Shown here piece after piece: positions 11,201 through 19,876 of a stretch of 64,000 nucleotides of DNA. This stretch comes from an uncultured Thermoanaerobaculia bacterium (GTDB lineage: Bacteria > Acidobacteriota > Thermoanaerobaculia > Multivoradales > Multivoraceae). The notes under the pieces are model-generated. The model saw nothing but the letters and a program-made list of their open reading frames with translations, ran no database searches and had not been told where the DNA came from. Where the stretch lies: NCBI GenBank assembly GCA_951813015.1, contig CATOTG010000006.1, positions 744,001 through 808,000 on the forward strand, given 5' to 3'. The position numbers and the translations under genes are program-made. Each line of letters starts with the position of its first letter. The first letter of the stretch is position 1.

Positions 11201-11703
11201 GGGGCGACGCGAAGAAGGTCGCGGCCGAATGGCGCCTGCCCCGCCAGCCACGCGAGGACGGCCTCTGCCTCGCGGACTACGTGCTGCCGGCCGGCGATCA
11301 CGTGGCGCTGTTCGTCGTCACCGCGGGCGCCGGCGTGCGCGACGCCTCGGAGCGCTTCAAGCGCGAAGGCGAGTACCTGAGGAGCCACGCCTACGCGGCA
11401 CTGGCCCTCGAAACGGCCGAAGCCGCGGCCGAGCTGCTGCACCAGCGACTCCGCTTGGAACTCGGCTTCCCCGATCCGCCGGAAATGACGCCCCGCGAGC
11501 GCCTGGCAGCGAAGTACCGCGGCAAGCGCTACTCCTTCGGCTACCCCGCCTGCCCCGACCTTGCGGGCCAGCGTCAGCTCTTCGCGGCGCTTCAGCCCGC
11601 CGACATCGGTGTCGAGCTAACCGAAGGGGACATGATGGACCCGGAGGCCACCGTATCGGCGTTGGTGTTTCACCACCCTGACGCGCGGTACTTCGGCGTG
11701 TGA
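8224..11703 (+). CDS. metH: Cobalamin-dependent methionine synthase
   Basis: 1,159 residues with all four MetH modules in order. The homocysteine-binding barrel carries Zn ligands in GLNCATG and GGCCGTTAAH (near 296). A pterin-binding domain follows (about 340-600, starting near GERTNVLGSRKFK). The B12 cap and Rossmann domain has D-V-H-D-I-G near 739, whose His is the lower cobalt ligand. The C-terminal AdoMet activation domain runs from about 905 and includes YSFGYPACPD. It methylates homocysteine from methyl-tetrahydrofolate. A region of low complexity (about 865-905, R/A/P-rich) links the last two domains. The start is GTG. No cobalamin riboswitch fits in the 76-base upstream gap. The stop TGA overlaps the start of the inserted PPC-M23 gene, and a 66-base copy of codons near its 3' end recurs at 14138. 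Confidence 0.96.
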   Translation: MNTPPPDRTSRERALLEALERRILVLDGATGTAFQAANLGPADFGGAELDGCNEILVATRPDVVLDVHRSYLEAGADIVETNTFGGTPLVLAEYGLQERALELNRRAAELARQACAEAGPERFVCGSMGPTTKAISVTGGVTFEQLRDDYFTQAQGLASGGADYLLLETCQDTRNVKAGLIGIGRAFEQLGWRLPVAVSVTIETTGTMLGGQEIEALAASLLHRDRRDLLYVGLNCATGPDQMFDHLRALSEICRTRVACVPNAGLPDEDGLYTQTPEDFRAVFSRFLDHGWLNLVGGCCGTTAAHIETFSDLVRGSAPRRPPDHGRCLVSGLDAAELTEDNRPLLVGERTNVLGSRKFKRLIREGEYEAAAEVGRAQVKNGAQVVDICLQDPERDELDDMERFLERLVRRVKAPLMIDSTDHEVMARALTWCQGRSILNSINLEDGTERFEQVVPLARDFGCAVIVGLIDEQGMAVSTDRKLEVAKRSYDLLTSRWGLEPQDIWWDPLVFPCGTGDEAYLGSAAATIEGVRVVREAFPGTRTILGISNVSFGLPLAGREVLNAVFLYRCTLAGLDAAIVNTQGLARYAEIPLAERVLADALLDLRPGNVEAGQRAVEAFTAAFRERKGRSEQAPRDLLPLAERLSRSVVEGSKEGLRPDLDAALADPRWPDPLDIINGPLMTGMAEVGRLFNANELIVAEVLQSAEVMKAAVDRLEPHMERMEGMTRGRIILATVKGDVHDIGKNLVDIILTNNGFEVVNLGIKVPSEQLIQAARQHEPDVIGLSGLLVKSAQQMVATAGDFAAAGIDTDLVVGGAALTRRFTHGRIAPEYGGVCTYAGDAMSGLDLIERLCDKGRRGVLLKEVESLRERDAAAFRARTRARAAPAPRRRSSAVRTDVPAPRPPRLDRRAERFDLDEVWPHLNLQMLYAKHLGLKGSVERLRKAGDRKLRKVEAVVEELKDFARGEMAVHGVWRFFPARAAGNRLTLLEPGGGDAKKVAAEWRLPRQPREDGLCLADYVLPAGDHVALFVVTAGAGVRDASERFKREGEYLRSHAYAALALETAEAAAELLHQRLRLELGFPDPPEMTPRERLAAKYRGKRYSFGYPACPDLAGQRQLFAALQPADIGVELTEGDMMDPEATVSALVFHHPDARYFGV

Positions 11704-12914
11704 GGAAAGAAACGCCGTCGGGTTGGGCCGACCGTTTGACATGCGCCTCTGCCGACGAGACCACCGTGACCGTCTACCCCCGCGGCGGCGGGTCGGGCAA
11801 CTGGACGCTCAGCGTCAGCGCGGAGACGCCGACGACGGTGACGCCGCCTCCGCCTCCGCCGCCACCGACTTGTACGTCGGGCTACACCTACGTCGCGGCG
11901 GCGAACCGCTGCGAACGGTTGCAGTCCTTCCGCATGCAGGCCATCGAGACCGGGACTTCCAGCCGGCAGTACTACTCCTTCACCCTGTCTTCCAGCTCCA
12001 GCGTGTCGGTCTCCCTGACCGGCCTCACGCGTGACTTCGATTGCAGGGTGGGGAACAGCAAATGCACGAATCGCTGGGGAAGTGCGGACGATTCGTGGAG
12101 CGGTACGCTGGCAGCCGGCACACACAAAGTCGTGGTCTATCCGTACGGCAGCCACGGGCTGCCAGGGGACTACACTCTCACCGTAGCCGTGAACGATGTC
12201 TCTCTGGTGTCAGTCGTCATGCCGTACGGTTCCGGTCCGGACGATTACGTGTGCAGGAAGGACGGCGAGGTGGTCGACTGTCCCGCGCCGGATGAAACGC
12301 TCAAGGTGGTTGGCGACGATCCCGGTCCGCCGCCTGGCGCCGGGCCGGGCGAGGGGCCTCCGGGGCCTGGCGACGGTGGCGACGGCGGTGGTGGCGGTGG
12401 TGGTGGCGGCGGGACGACTCCCTCATCGGATACGTATTCGGATACGTACGTGGCGTCTTGGGGCGATGTGCTTTCCACGGCGGACCGTTGCGCTGCCAAC
12501 TTCGACAAGAACGACCGGCTTGGCAGCGACCATGGCGGAGTCAACACCATCCGACGTAGTCACTCCGGTGTTGATATCCAGGGAAATCCGAGCGATCCCG
12601 TGTATGCTTGGCGGGGTGGCAGCGTCAGCCTGGTCGACAACCCACACTGCGGACATGGAGTGGAAATACACCACAGCGACGGCTCCGAGACCCGCTACTG
12701 CCACTTCAACGTTCCGTCTTCGTTCTCTGGGCACGACAACCGAGTGCGTGCGGGAACTCTCGTCGGTCACGTTGGCAACCGCGGGAGGGGCGTGACGGGG
12801 TCTCACGTGCACATTACGCACACGCTTGCGGGTGGCGCCAAGATCGAGTATTTTTCGGCTCTTCCAACTGAAGGACAGCCGACAGCAGCGCAACTCAACG
12901 AGAACGGATGCTGA
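11700..12914 (+). CDS. PPC-domain protein with C-terminal M23 (LytM-type) metallopeptidase, 5' truncated
   Basis: A 404-residue open frame. The N-terminal part is the tail of one PPC-type beta domain (VTVYPRGGGSGNWTL), then a P-rich linker, then a complete domain with DFDCRVGNSKCTNRWG, a short two-Cys module (VCRKDGEVVDC) and a Gly-rich spacer. The C-terminal third is an M23 domain: H-S-G-V-D near 287 and H-V-H near 369 supply the Zn ligands and catalytic His expected of peptidoglycan endopeptidases. It has no signal peptide and no first PPC half, and the frame opens only at a GTG overlapping the metH stop. The 5' end therefore looks lost, and export would fail unless a start lies elsewhere. 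Bases 11763-12291 are 98% identical to 58557-59085. It overlaps the next gene by 7 bases. Confidence 0.7.
   Translation: MRKETPSGWADRLTCASADETTVTVYPRGGGSGNWTLSVSAETPTTVTPPPPPPPPTCTSGYTYVAAANRCERLQSFRMQAIETGTSSRQYYSFTLSSSSSVSVSLTGLTRDFDCRVGNSKCTNRWGSADDSWSGTLAAGTHKVVVYPYGSHGLPGDYTLTVAVNDVSLVSVVMPYGSGPDDYVCRKDGEVVDCPAPDETLKVVGDDPGPPPGAGPGEGPPGPGDGGDGGGGGGGGGGTTPSSDTYSDTYVASWGDVLSTADRCAANFDKNDRLGSDHGGVNTIRRSHSGVDIQGNPSDPVYAWRGGSVSLVDNPHCGHGVEIHHSDGSETRYCHFNVPSSFSGHDNRVRAGTLVGHVGNRGRGVTGSHVHITHTLAGGAKIEYFSALPTEGQPTAAQLNENGC
11763..12291 (+). repeat. 529-bp duplicated PPC block, copy 1
   Basis: By hand alignment this stretch differs from 58557-59085 at 11 of 529 bases with no gaps. It encodes the end of one PPC domain, the linker, a full PPC domain and the VCRKDGEVVDCPAP module. 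Similarity stops abruptly after CCCGCGCCGG: here the frame continues into a Gly-rich linker and peptidase, whereas at the other copy it runs into the ribosome-binding site of another gene. The 14-base string ACCGTTTGACATGC occurs shortly upstream of both copies (11731 and 58297). Confidence 0.9.
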
Positions 12915-14125
12915 CGATGCGAACCGCAATCTCCGCTGCCCTTCTGACGCTGATGGCTTGGACCGCCCGCGCGGCCGACGACGGTGCGTTGCTTCCTCCG
13001 GGGAGCGTGCTCAGTCGTGACTGTTGCCTCATGACCGACTCGGGACATGCGGTCGTCGGTCTCGACTTTCCTGATGTTCGCGGCCGGATGTCTGTGATGG
13101 TCTGGAAGGCGGAAAGCTCCAAGGTACAGACGCTCGACGTCGGAGGGAAACAGCTGGTGCTGCTTCCGGATGATCGCATCGGGATGTACGGCTACAAACT
13201 GGTCGACGGCGTTGACCCCTTCGAAGACTCATACACGTATGGTGACGCGTTCTTCGTCCATCAGGTCTATCGGCTCAAAGGATCAGGGCTTCATCTCGAG
13301 CGGGAACTCAAGCTTGCGCCGGAAGACGTTGAGGCGGGTATGACCAGGATTACGAGAAACTTCAAGACCTGGGTGAGAATGAAGAACCTCCACCGCGAAG
13401 CCCCGAACGGGCATATGGTCTATGGAAGACAATTCGCCATCGGGACGACCAAGTCGGGGAAGGCCCGGCGTTCGGAGGCACTGGAACTCTATCCGGCCTT
13501 TCTGCGTGACGACGACACGTCTGCTTTCGAGATCGTTGACCCGGATGGGCCGATCCTGCTCGCATCCTACGCGGCCGATCTTCTTCTGCTTCGATTCCAT
13601 GATTACGGAGTGGATTCGTGGCCCGTCGACCACTTGCGGCATGTCGTGCATCCTCGCGGCGGCGACCTCGATGTTGTGTGGCAGGCGGAAGATCGCGTGC
13701 TGTGGGCGCGGAAAGGCGACGAGTGGCTTGCCTACGACCTGTGGAATGTCGGGTACGAACTGGCCGTTCCGGAGGCGCCGTTTCTTCGAAGGTCTGCCCA
13801 TGGGTCGCCGCACCCGATTCGCGGCTTCGTTGAGATAGAGAAGGACGGAAGCCGGCACCGGGTAAAGCACTCTTGGCGAAGTCCCCAGTCCGAGAACTGG
13901 CGGGAGGAACACGTGTCCGAATGGCGGGAGGGACCGCACCCGGCAGCGGTGAGTCCGAACGGTCGGCAGGCGCTGGTTCTTGAGAGTCGCAGTACGGAAG
14001 AAGGCGAGAACGAGACGTATGCGCTTCGCTTCGGGCTGGACTTGGCGCCGGAACGCCCACCGATCGAGGCGGCTTCCGCGGAAGCGGAGGGCCAGGAGGA
14101 GGCGCCGGCGAAGCCGGAACAGTGA
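12908..14125 (+). CDS. Secreted protein of unknown family, partner of the PPC-M23 gene
   Basis: 405 residues with a clear signal peptide (MRTAISAALLTLMAWTARA, cleavage after ARA-ADD if the ATG at 12917 is used). I do not recognise the family. The body is mixed beta-rich sequence with a Cys pair (SRDCCLMTD) just after the signal and an E/A-rich tail (AEAEGQEEAPAKPEQ). The ATG at 12908 overlaps the M23 gene's TGA, so the two are translationally coupled and probably act together in the periplasm or outside the cell. Whether it binds, protects against or delivers the peptidase cannot be told from sequence. Confidence 0.65.
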   Translation: MLTMRTAISAALLTLMAWTARAADDGALLPPGSVLSRDCCLMTDSGHAVVGLDFPDVRGRMSVMVWKAESSKVQTLDVGGKQLVLLPDDRIGMYGYKLVDGVDPFEDSYTYGDAFFVHQVYRLKGSGLHLERELKLAPEDVEAGMTRITRNFKTWVRMKNLHREAPNGHMVYGRQFAIGTTKSGKARRSEALELYPAFLRDDDTSAFEIVDPDGPILLASYAADLLLLRFHDYGVDSWPVDHLRHVVHPRGGDLDVVWQAEDRVLWARKGDEWLAYDLWNVGYELAVPEAPFLRRSAHGSPHPIRGFVEIEKDGSRHRVKHSWRSPQSENWREEHVSEWREGPHPAAVSPNGRQALVLESRSTEEGENETYALRFGLDLAPERPPIEAASAEAEGQEEAPAKPEQ

Positions 14126-14137
14126 GGGCTAGCGGGC

Positions 14138-14203
14138 GAAGCCGCGGCCGAGCTGCTGCACCAGCGATTCCGCGCCGAACTCGGCTTCCCCGATCCGCCG
14201 GAG
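14138..14203 (+). pseudogene. 66-bp fragment of a metH 3' end
   Basis: This stretch matches metH 11419-11484 at 61 of 66 bases and in the same orientation. It encodes EAAAELLHQ-F-R-x-ELGFPDPPE in one frame. It lies 12 bases after the stop of the M23 partner gene, so the two metH segments flank the 2.6-kb M23 module. From 14204 to the promoter at 14451 I see only GC-rich sequence with a C9 run (about 14407-14415) and no supported gene. Confidence 0.75.
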
Positions 14204-14450
14204 ACATCGCACAGCATGCAGGTGTCCCACTCGGGTAGGGGCGAAAGGGCGACTACACCATCATGGCGGTCGTTTCACTGTTCGTCCGGTCGGAAGTTGC
14301 TATCGGCCCGTCGCGCCGGACTATCCGACACACGCTCGGCCCGAGAGGGGAGCATCGACTCCTCCAGAGGAGGATGGGGCGCCTGACACGGCGCCCGACG
14401 TCGAGCCCCCCCCCCTGAGCCGCGCTTGTGGAGTGTCGCTCGGCCCCAGC

Positions 14451-14480
14451 TTGACAACTTGACAGGTTGGTTGCCATAGT
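14451..14480 (+). promoter_or_regulatory. Predicted sigma70-type promoter of the Phd/PIN toxin-antitoxin pair
   Basis: TTGACA at 14451-14456 and CATAGT at 14475-14480, spacer 18. The expected start point is at or within a base or two of the antitoxin ATG (14487), which would make the transcript leaderless. No Shine-Dalgarno sequence is present between the -10 and the ATG. The spacer contains a second TTGACA (14459). Confidence 0.45.
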
Positions 14481-14486
14481 CAGCCC

Positions 14487-14726
14487 ATGAGAGCGCTTCC
14501 GGTAGCCGAGTTGAAGGCCGGGTTCTCCAGGGTCCTGGCTGACGTGCGTCGGGGCGAGCGCATCGGCGTCCTGTACGGGAGGTCGAAGACGCCGGTTGCC
14601 ATGATCGTTCCTTACGAACCGGCGGCTGCCGGCAAGCGCGAACTCGGTTTCCTCGACGGGGAGGTCACGATCGAGTTCACCGATGACTTCGAGATGACGG
14701 AAGAGGAGCTCCTGGGCGGCGCGTGA
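14487..14726 (+). CDS. Phd/YefM-family antitoxin
   Basis: 79 residues. The N-terminus MRALPVAELKAGFSRVLADV has the Phd/YefM fold pattern (short beta strand, then helix with K-x-x-F-S-x-x-L), followed by a strand ending P-V-A-M-I-V-P. The C-terminal acidic stretch (FTDDFEMTEEELLGG) is the expected toxin-binding arm. It should bind DNA at its own promoter and neutralise the PIN toxin encoded next, with which it overlaps by 4 bases. Such antitoxins normally autoregulate; the inverted half-sites are not obvious here. Confidence 0.85.
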   Translation: MRALPVAELKAGFSRVLADVRRGERIGVLYGRSKTPVAMIVPYEPAAAGKRELGFLDGEVTIEFTDDFEMTEEELLGGA

Positions 14727-15124
14727 CGTACCTGCTGGACACCCATGTCCTGCTGTGGGCGATTGGCAGATCGAACAGGCTGTCCGCTCCCGCTCGCGAG
14801 ATCATCGAGGACCCGCGCAACCGGGTGCTGGTGAGCACCGTGTCCCTGTGGGAGGCGTCGCTGAAGTACGGGTTGGGGAAGCTGAAGCTCGATCCGCTGG
14901 TTCCGGACGACGTTCCCGAGCACTGCCGCCGGCTCGGCTTCGAGATCCTCCCGCTGGAAAGCGGCGACGCGGCGAGCTACCACGTCCTGCCCCGGGTGGG
15001 CACGCATCGCGATCCGTTCGACCGGATGCTCGTGCACCAGTGCATTCGCGGCAACCTGATTCTGGTCAGCCGGGATGGTCGGATGAGGAGCTATCGATCC
15101 CACGGGTTGCGGCATGTCTGGTAG
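14723..15124 (+). CDS. PIN-domain ribonuclease toxin (VapC-like)
   Basis: 133 residues with the PIN pattern: first acidic residue in YLLDTHVLLWA, a conserved S-x-x-S-x-W-E-x-x-x-K (acidic E near residue 42), and the late D in HRDPFDRMLVHQ (near 98). These acidic residues bind the metal for RNA cleavage. The GTG start overlaps the antitoxin TGA. This H-x-D-P-F-D-R subgroup is usually paired with Phd-type antitoxins, which matches the neighbour. The pair looks intact. Confidence 0.87.
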   Translation: MTYLLDTHVLLWAIGRSNRLSAPAREIIEDPRNRVLVSTVSLWEASLKYGLGKLKLDPLVPDDVPEHCRRLGFEILPLESGDAASYHVLPRVGTHRDPFDRMLVHQCIRGNLILVSRDGRMRSYRSHGLRHVW

Positions 15125-15190
15125 GGCGTGGCGCGGGGAGGGAGCGCCAGGCTTCGACACGGCCCGGTAGTTGGCCGCGGAGTCGGCCGT

Positions 15191-15249
15191 GCCTTGCCCG
15201 GCGGGCGCCTGGCCACTCTCGGTGCGACACGGACTTCTGCCACGGGCTG

Positions 15250-15251
<2 letters not shown>
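15191..15251. repeat. R1 element, right half only (copy 3)
   Basis: Shares CGGGCGCCTGGCCACTCTC, GGTGCGACACGG and the perfect terminus GACTTCTGCCACGGGCTGCT with copy 2. Its end overlaps the last codon of the ABC-F gene: the TAG stop of that gene (minus strand) lies inside the terminal CTAG. No left terminus is detectable between 15125 and 15190. Confidence 0.7.
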
Positions 15252-16926
<1,675 letters not shown>

Positions 16927-17091
16927 GGGTTAGTGTGCGTGGTGGAAACGTTCGGGCTTTGCCGCTTCCCGGTATCGCGCCAGATGCCGGCGGGGACGGC
17001 GACGCACCCGGTTTGTGGCGGTGCTGTTCGCCGGTGGCCGGGCCGAGTTCAGGATAGCAACGGATGAATGCCAGACCGATGACAGACACCC

Positions 17092-18057
17092 ATGCCCGGT
17101 AGGGTCCGCAGAAAGACCCGGGCGGCAGCGCCGGGCGACCGCTCCGAGCTTCTCTTGAGCGTGGTCGGATGGGCCGGCGGCGCCTTCCTGGGCGCGGTTC
17201 TGGTCTTCGGCGCCGCGGTCAAGGCACTCGACCCGCAGGCGTTCGTCAGCCAGATCGAGATCGAGGGTCTCGACTTCCTGCTGCCGGCCGCGGTGGTCAC
17301 CGTGATCGCGCTGGCGCTCGAAGTCGGGCTGGGCAGCGCGCTGATCCTCGGTCTGCGCCGGATCTGGGTGCTCGGGCCCTCGGCGCTCCTCGTCGCCTTC
17401 TTCCTGTTCCTGACCGGACGCACCTACTACCGCGACCTGCGCGGCATCGCGACCGAGGACGAGGCCGGCTGCGGCTGCTTCGGCAACCTGGTCGAACGCA
17501 CGCCGGCGGAGGCCTTCTGGCAGGACCTGGCGCTCATGGTCCCGGCGCTGGCGCTGGCGTTCCTGGGCCGGCGGGCGGCGGACGGCCTGCCGTGGCTCCG
17601 ATTGGCGGTCGTCGGCGCCTTGACCGTGGGTCTGCTCGCCTTCGCCCGCGCGGCGCCGGACCTGCCGCTCGACAACCTGGCGACGCGGCTGAAGCCGGAT
17701 CTTGCGATCGACGGGATCTGCAGCGGCGACGGCGACAGCCGGCTGTGCCTGTCGACCGTCGTGCCCGAGCTTGAGGAAGGGGAGCACTGGCTGGTCATCG
17801 CGGACCTTGACGAGGACCTGGGCAAGGCCGTCGACGGCCTGAACCAGCACGTCTTCGACGGCGCCCGGATGTGGGTGCTCAGTTCCGCGACCCCGGACGA
17901 GAACCGCACGTTCTTCTGGTCCTGGGGCCCGGCCTTCGAGATCCGCGAGGCGCCGCCGACGTTCCTGAACCCCCTGTACCGGACGCTGCCCCGGTCGTTC
18001 CGGGTGGAGGACGGCGTGGTCGTCGAGACGGTGTCGGGGCTGCCGCCCGGCCCTTAG
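17092..18057 (+). CDS. MauE/DoxX-like membrane protein with C-terminal soluble domain
   Basis: 321 residues. Four membrane segments span roughly 22-180, with A-A-V-K-A-L-D-P after the first and CGCFG near 124, the loop typical of MauE/DoxX proteins involved in thiol-disulfide or quinone-linked functions. The C-terminal 130 residues are soluble with two Cys (GICSGDGDSRLCLS). They have no thioredoxin C-x-x-C and are not a family I recognise. A hairpin at 18072-18094 follows the stop. Function by family only; no partner genes nearby. Confidence 0.7.
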   Translation: MPGRVRRKTRAAAPGDRSELLLSVVGWAGGAFLGAVLVFGAAVKALDPQAFVSQIEIEGLDFLLPAAVVTVIALALEVGLGSALILGLRRIWVLGPSALLVAFFLFLTGRTYYRDLRGIATEDEAGCGCFGNLVERTPAEAFWQDLALMVPALALAFLGRRAADGLPWLRLAVVGALTVGLLAFARAAPDLPLDNLATRLKPDLAIDGICSGDGDSRLCLSTVVPELEEGEHWLVIADLDEDLGKAVDGLNQHVFDGARMWVLSSATPDENRTFFWSWGPAFEIREAPPTFLNPLYRTLPRSFRVEDGVVVETVSGLPPGP

Positions 18058-18071
18058 TCATACCGGGCGCG

Positions 18072-18094
18072 AGCGGTCCTCCAGAAGGACCGCT
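18072..18094. terminator. Hairpin downstream of the MauE-like gene
   Basis: AGCGGTCCT / AGGACCGCT, a 9-bp perfect stem with loop CCAGA, 14 bases after the stop codon. There is no U-tract, so it would be a weak or Rho-assisted terminator. It also sits at the 3' edge of the convergent doc remnant and could serve both strands. Confidence 0.45.
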
Positions 18095-18103
18095 GCCTGC
18101 GCC

Positions 18104-18265
18104 TTCCCCAAAGCTGCCGTCGGCGACCCCGAGGACCAGTTCCGTGATTTCGTCTGGATCTGCCACCGCCTCGAGGTCGTTCAGCCACAGGAAGGCGAGA
18201 CACGTGGCGAGTGCCGTGCGTTTGTTCCCGGCTCCACTCGGCCCGAATGCCCTGTGGCTATTGCG
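18104..18265 (-). pseudogene. Remnant of a Doc-type (Fic-fold) toxin
   Basis: One minus-strand frame reads RNSHRAFGPSGAGNKRTA followed by LATCLAFLWLN and DPDEITELVLGVADGSFGE. This is the Fic/Doc motif region (H-x-F-x-x-G-N-K-R-T) and the C-terminal helix of Doc. About 50 codons remain, and the N-terminal two thirds are missing. It lies directly downstream of the AbrB-type antitoxin gene, where a toxin would be expected. The Fic motif carries extra residues between F and G, so it may also be frameshifted. Confidence 0.65.
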
Positions 18266-18485
18266 CCAGACGCCGGAAAGCCCTGGCGTAGCGCTTGTGC
18301 ATGCGATCCAGGCCGCGCCGGAGCTTCGCTACGCGATCGTCGCTGCGAACCGGGCAGATCAGGATGACGTCACCGTCCGTCGCAACTTCCAGTAGCGTGT
18401 CGCTGTCGATCCCGGTGACCTCCAGGATGCCCTTGTCCAACACGATCGCGTGGCTGTTGCCGGTTCGGGTCAAGCGTTTCTTCAT
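18258..18485 (-). CDS. AbrB/MazE-type antitoxin
   Basis: 75 residues. The N-terminus MKKRLTRTGNSHAIVLDKGI is the swapped-hairpin AbrB DNA-binding fold, with G-N-S-x-A-I-x-L. The C-terminal R/K-rich helix would contact the toxin. Such antitoxins pair with Doc or MazF toxins; here only a doc remnant follows. It may now be an orphan regulator. Confidence 0.8.
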   Translation of the reverse strand: MKKRLTRTGNSHAIVLDKGILEVTGIDSDTLLEVATDGDVILICPVRSDDRVAKLRRGLDRMHKRYARAFRRLAQ

Positions 18486-18558
18486 GACAGGGGCATGCTA
18501 GCGCCAGCGGTCTCGTTCGTACACATGCGCGTGGTTGCTCGTCAGATGGTGCGCGCGC

Positions 18559-19737
18559 TCAGGATCCGGCCGCGAACTCGGCGGCCAGGTCGATGCCGCC
18601 GTTGCGCCAGGCGGCGTCGGTCGCCTGGAGTTGGCCGGCGGGGGCGAAGCGGGAGACGCCGGCTTGCTCGAAGGCGCGGCGGGCCGTCGCGGGCATGCGG
18701 CCGGCGAACGCGATGCCCTGGAGACGACCCTTCCAGTCGTCGAGCGCTGGGAGTTCCAGGTCCGAGACGCCGTGGATGCGGACGGTGCGGAGGCCGGGCG
18801 AGGGGCCGATCCGAGCGTCGGTCTCGACGATCACGGTGCCGGCGTCGAGGGCGTCGCCGTACCAGGGAAGAGCGCGGAGATCTGCGTCCTCGCGGGCAAG
18901 GCGGACGCCGGCCCGCTCGGCGGCGCTGCCGCGGCCGGGCGGGAGTTCGGTCGCCAGTGCCGAAAGGGCGTTGGCGAGGGCGTCGGCGAAGGGCTCGGCC
19001 GCGGTCTGCTCGACGAGCACGGCCTCGACGGACAGGCAGCCGCGTTGGTCGAAGAGTGCGATGTCGAGCGCCATGCCGCGGGCCGCTCGATTACGGTCGG
19101 CGTCGGCGCCGACCCAGCCGAGGCTGAGCTTCGGGCCGAAGGCGATGAGCCGGCGGGTGGCGGCGGACTGGAGGGCGTCGATCGTTGCCTCCCCGCCGTA
19201 GGCCACGACGAGCCGGGCGGCGGCGCAAAGCGGCGTCTCTATCGCTTCGTTGCCGCCGGTCCACGCAGCGGCGGCGCAGGCGTCGCGGAGCGTGGGCAGG
19301 CATTGGCCCAGGGCGGCAAGGAAGGCCGGGGCGAAGTGAGGCTCGGCGCTGGCGGACTTGAACAGGACGGGGGCGCGCGCGGCCAGGGCCGGGAGGAGGG
19401 ACTGGAGCATCAGGCCCGGCGGGCTGGCCGGCAGGATGACGAGGCTGAAGCCGTCATCGACCTGCTTCGGCGCGCCGCGAAGCGCCGCGGCGGCGGGCTC
19501 GCCGGCCATGCCTGCGCCGATCGTGCGGAGACCGCGGTCGAGGCCGGCGGGTGAGAGCCCGGTGGCGGCCAGGAGGTCGGGGTCGAGTTGGCGGCGCTCG
19601 GGGCTCGTTGGGTCGAGGAAGGCGGTGAGGGTGTCGTTCCAGGCGGCGAGGAGGTCGTCAGTGGGGATGGCGCGGATGGCGCGGAGGGCGGGCGCCGCAG
19701 CGGTGAAGCGTTGGGCTGTAGCTTCGGGTGTGCTCAT
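18559..19737 (-). CDS. Acyl-CoA reductase, LuxC family
   Basis: 392 residues with the LuxC aldehyde-dehydrogenase-like fold. The NAD-binding region includes VLFKSASAEP, and the nucleophile Cys sits in FDQRGCLSVEAV (about residue 235). LuxC reduces an enzyme-bound fatty acyl group to aldehyde, receiving it from acyl-protein synthetase (LuxE). The luxE-like gene is immediately upstream on the same strand, separated by 139 bases that hold an R2 element. There is no luciferase (luxAB) or luxD, so bioluminescence is not implied; aldehyde or alcohol production for lipids is a guess. Confidence 0.83.
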   Translation of the reverse strand: MSTPEATAQRFTAAAPALRAIRAIPTDDLLAAWNDTLTAFLDPTSPERRQLDPDLLAATGLSPAGLDRGLRTIGAGMAGEPAAAALRGAPKQVDDGFSLVILPASPPGLMLQSLLPALAARAPVLFKSASAEPHFAPAFLAALGQCLPTLRDACAAAAWTGGNEAIETPLCAAARLVVAYGGEATIDALQSAATRRLIAFGPKLSLGWVGADADRNRAARGMALDIALFDQRGCLSVEAVLVEQTAAEPFADALANALSALATELPPGRGSAAERAGVRLAREDADLRALPWYGDALDAGTVIVETDARIGPSPGLRTVRIHGVSDLELPALDDWKGRLQGIAFAGRMPATARRAFEQAGVSRFAPAGQLQATDAAWRNGGIDLAAEFAAGS

Positions 19738-19773
19738 GTCGGACCGGCGCTGCGCACCGGATGCCGGCGGGCG

Positions 19774-19842
19774 CCCGGGTGGCGCGAAGCCGCGCCAGCC
19801 GTGAACCAGTCCGTACGCCCGTCACCGGGCGCACGGATGGCA
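19774..19842. repeat. R2 palindromic element, copy 2
   Basis: 69 bases from CCCGGGTGGCGCG to CGGATGGCA, same orientation as copy 1 and about 87% identical to it. It sits between luxE and luxC in the same transcription unit, so it would be in the mRNA. The upstream flank ACCGGCGCTGCGCACCGGATGCCGGC parallels the flank of copy 1, suggesting the full element is about 105 bases. Confidence 0.75.
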
Positions 19843-19876
19843 CGCCGGCGCAGCGTGTGGGCGTCGCAGGAGTCGC

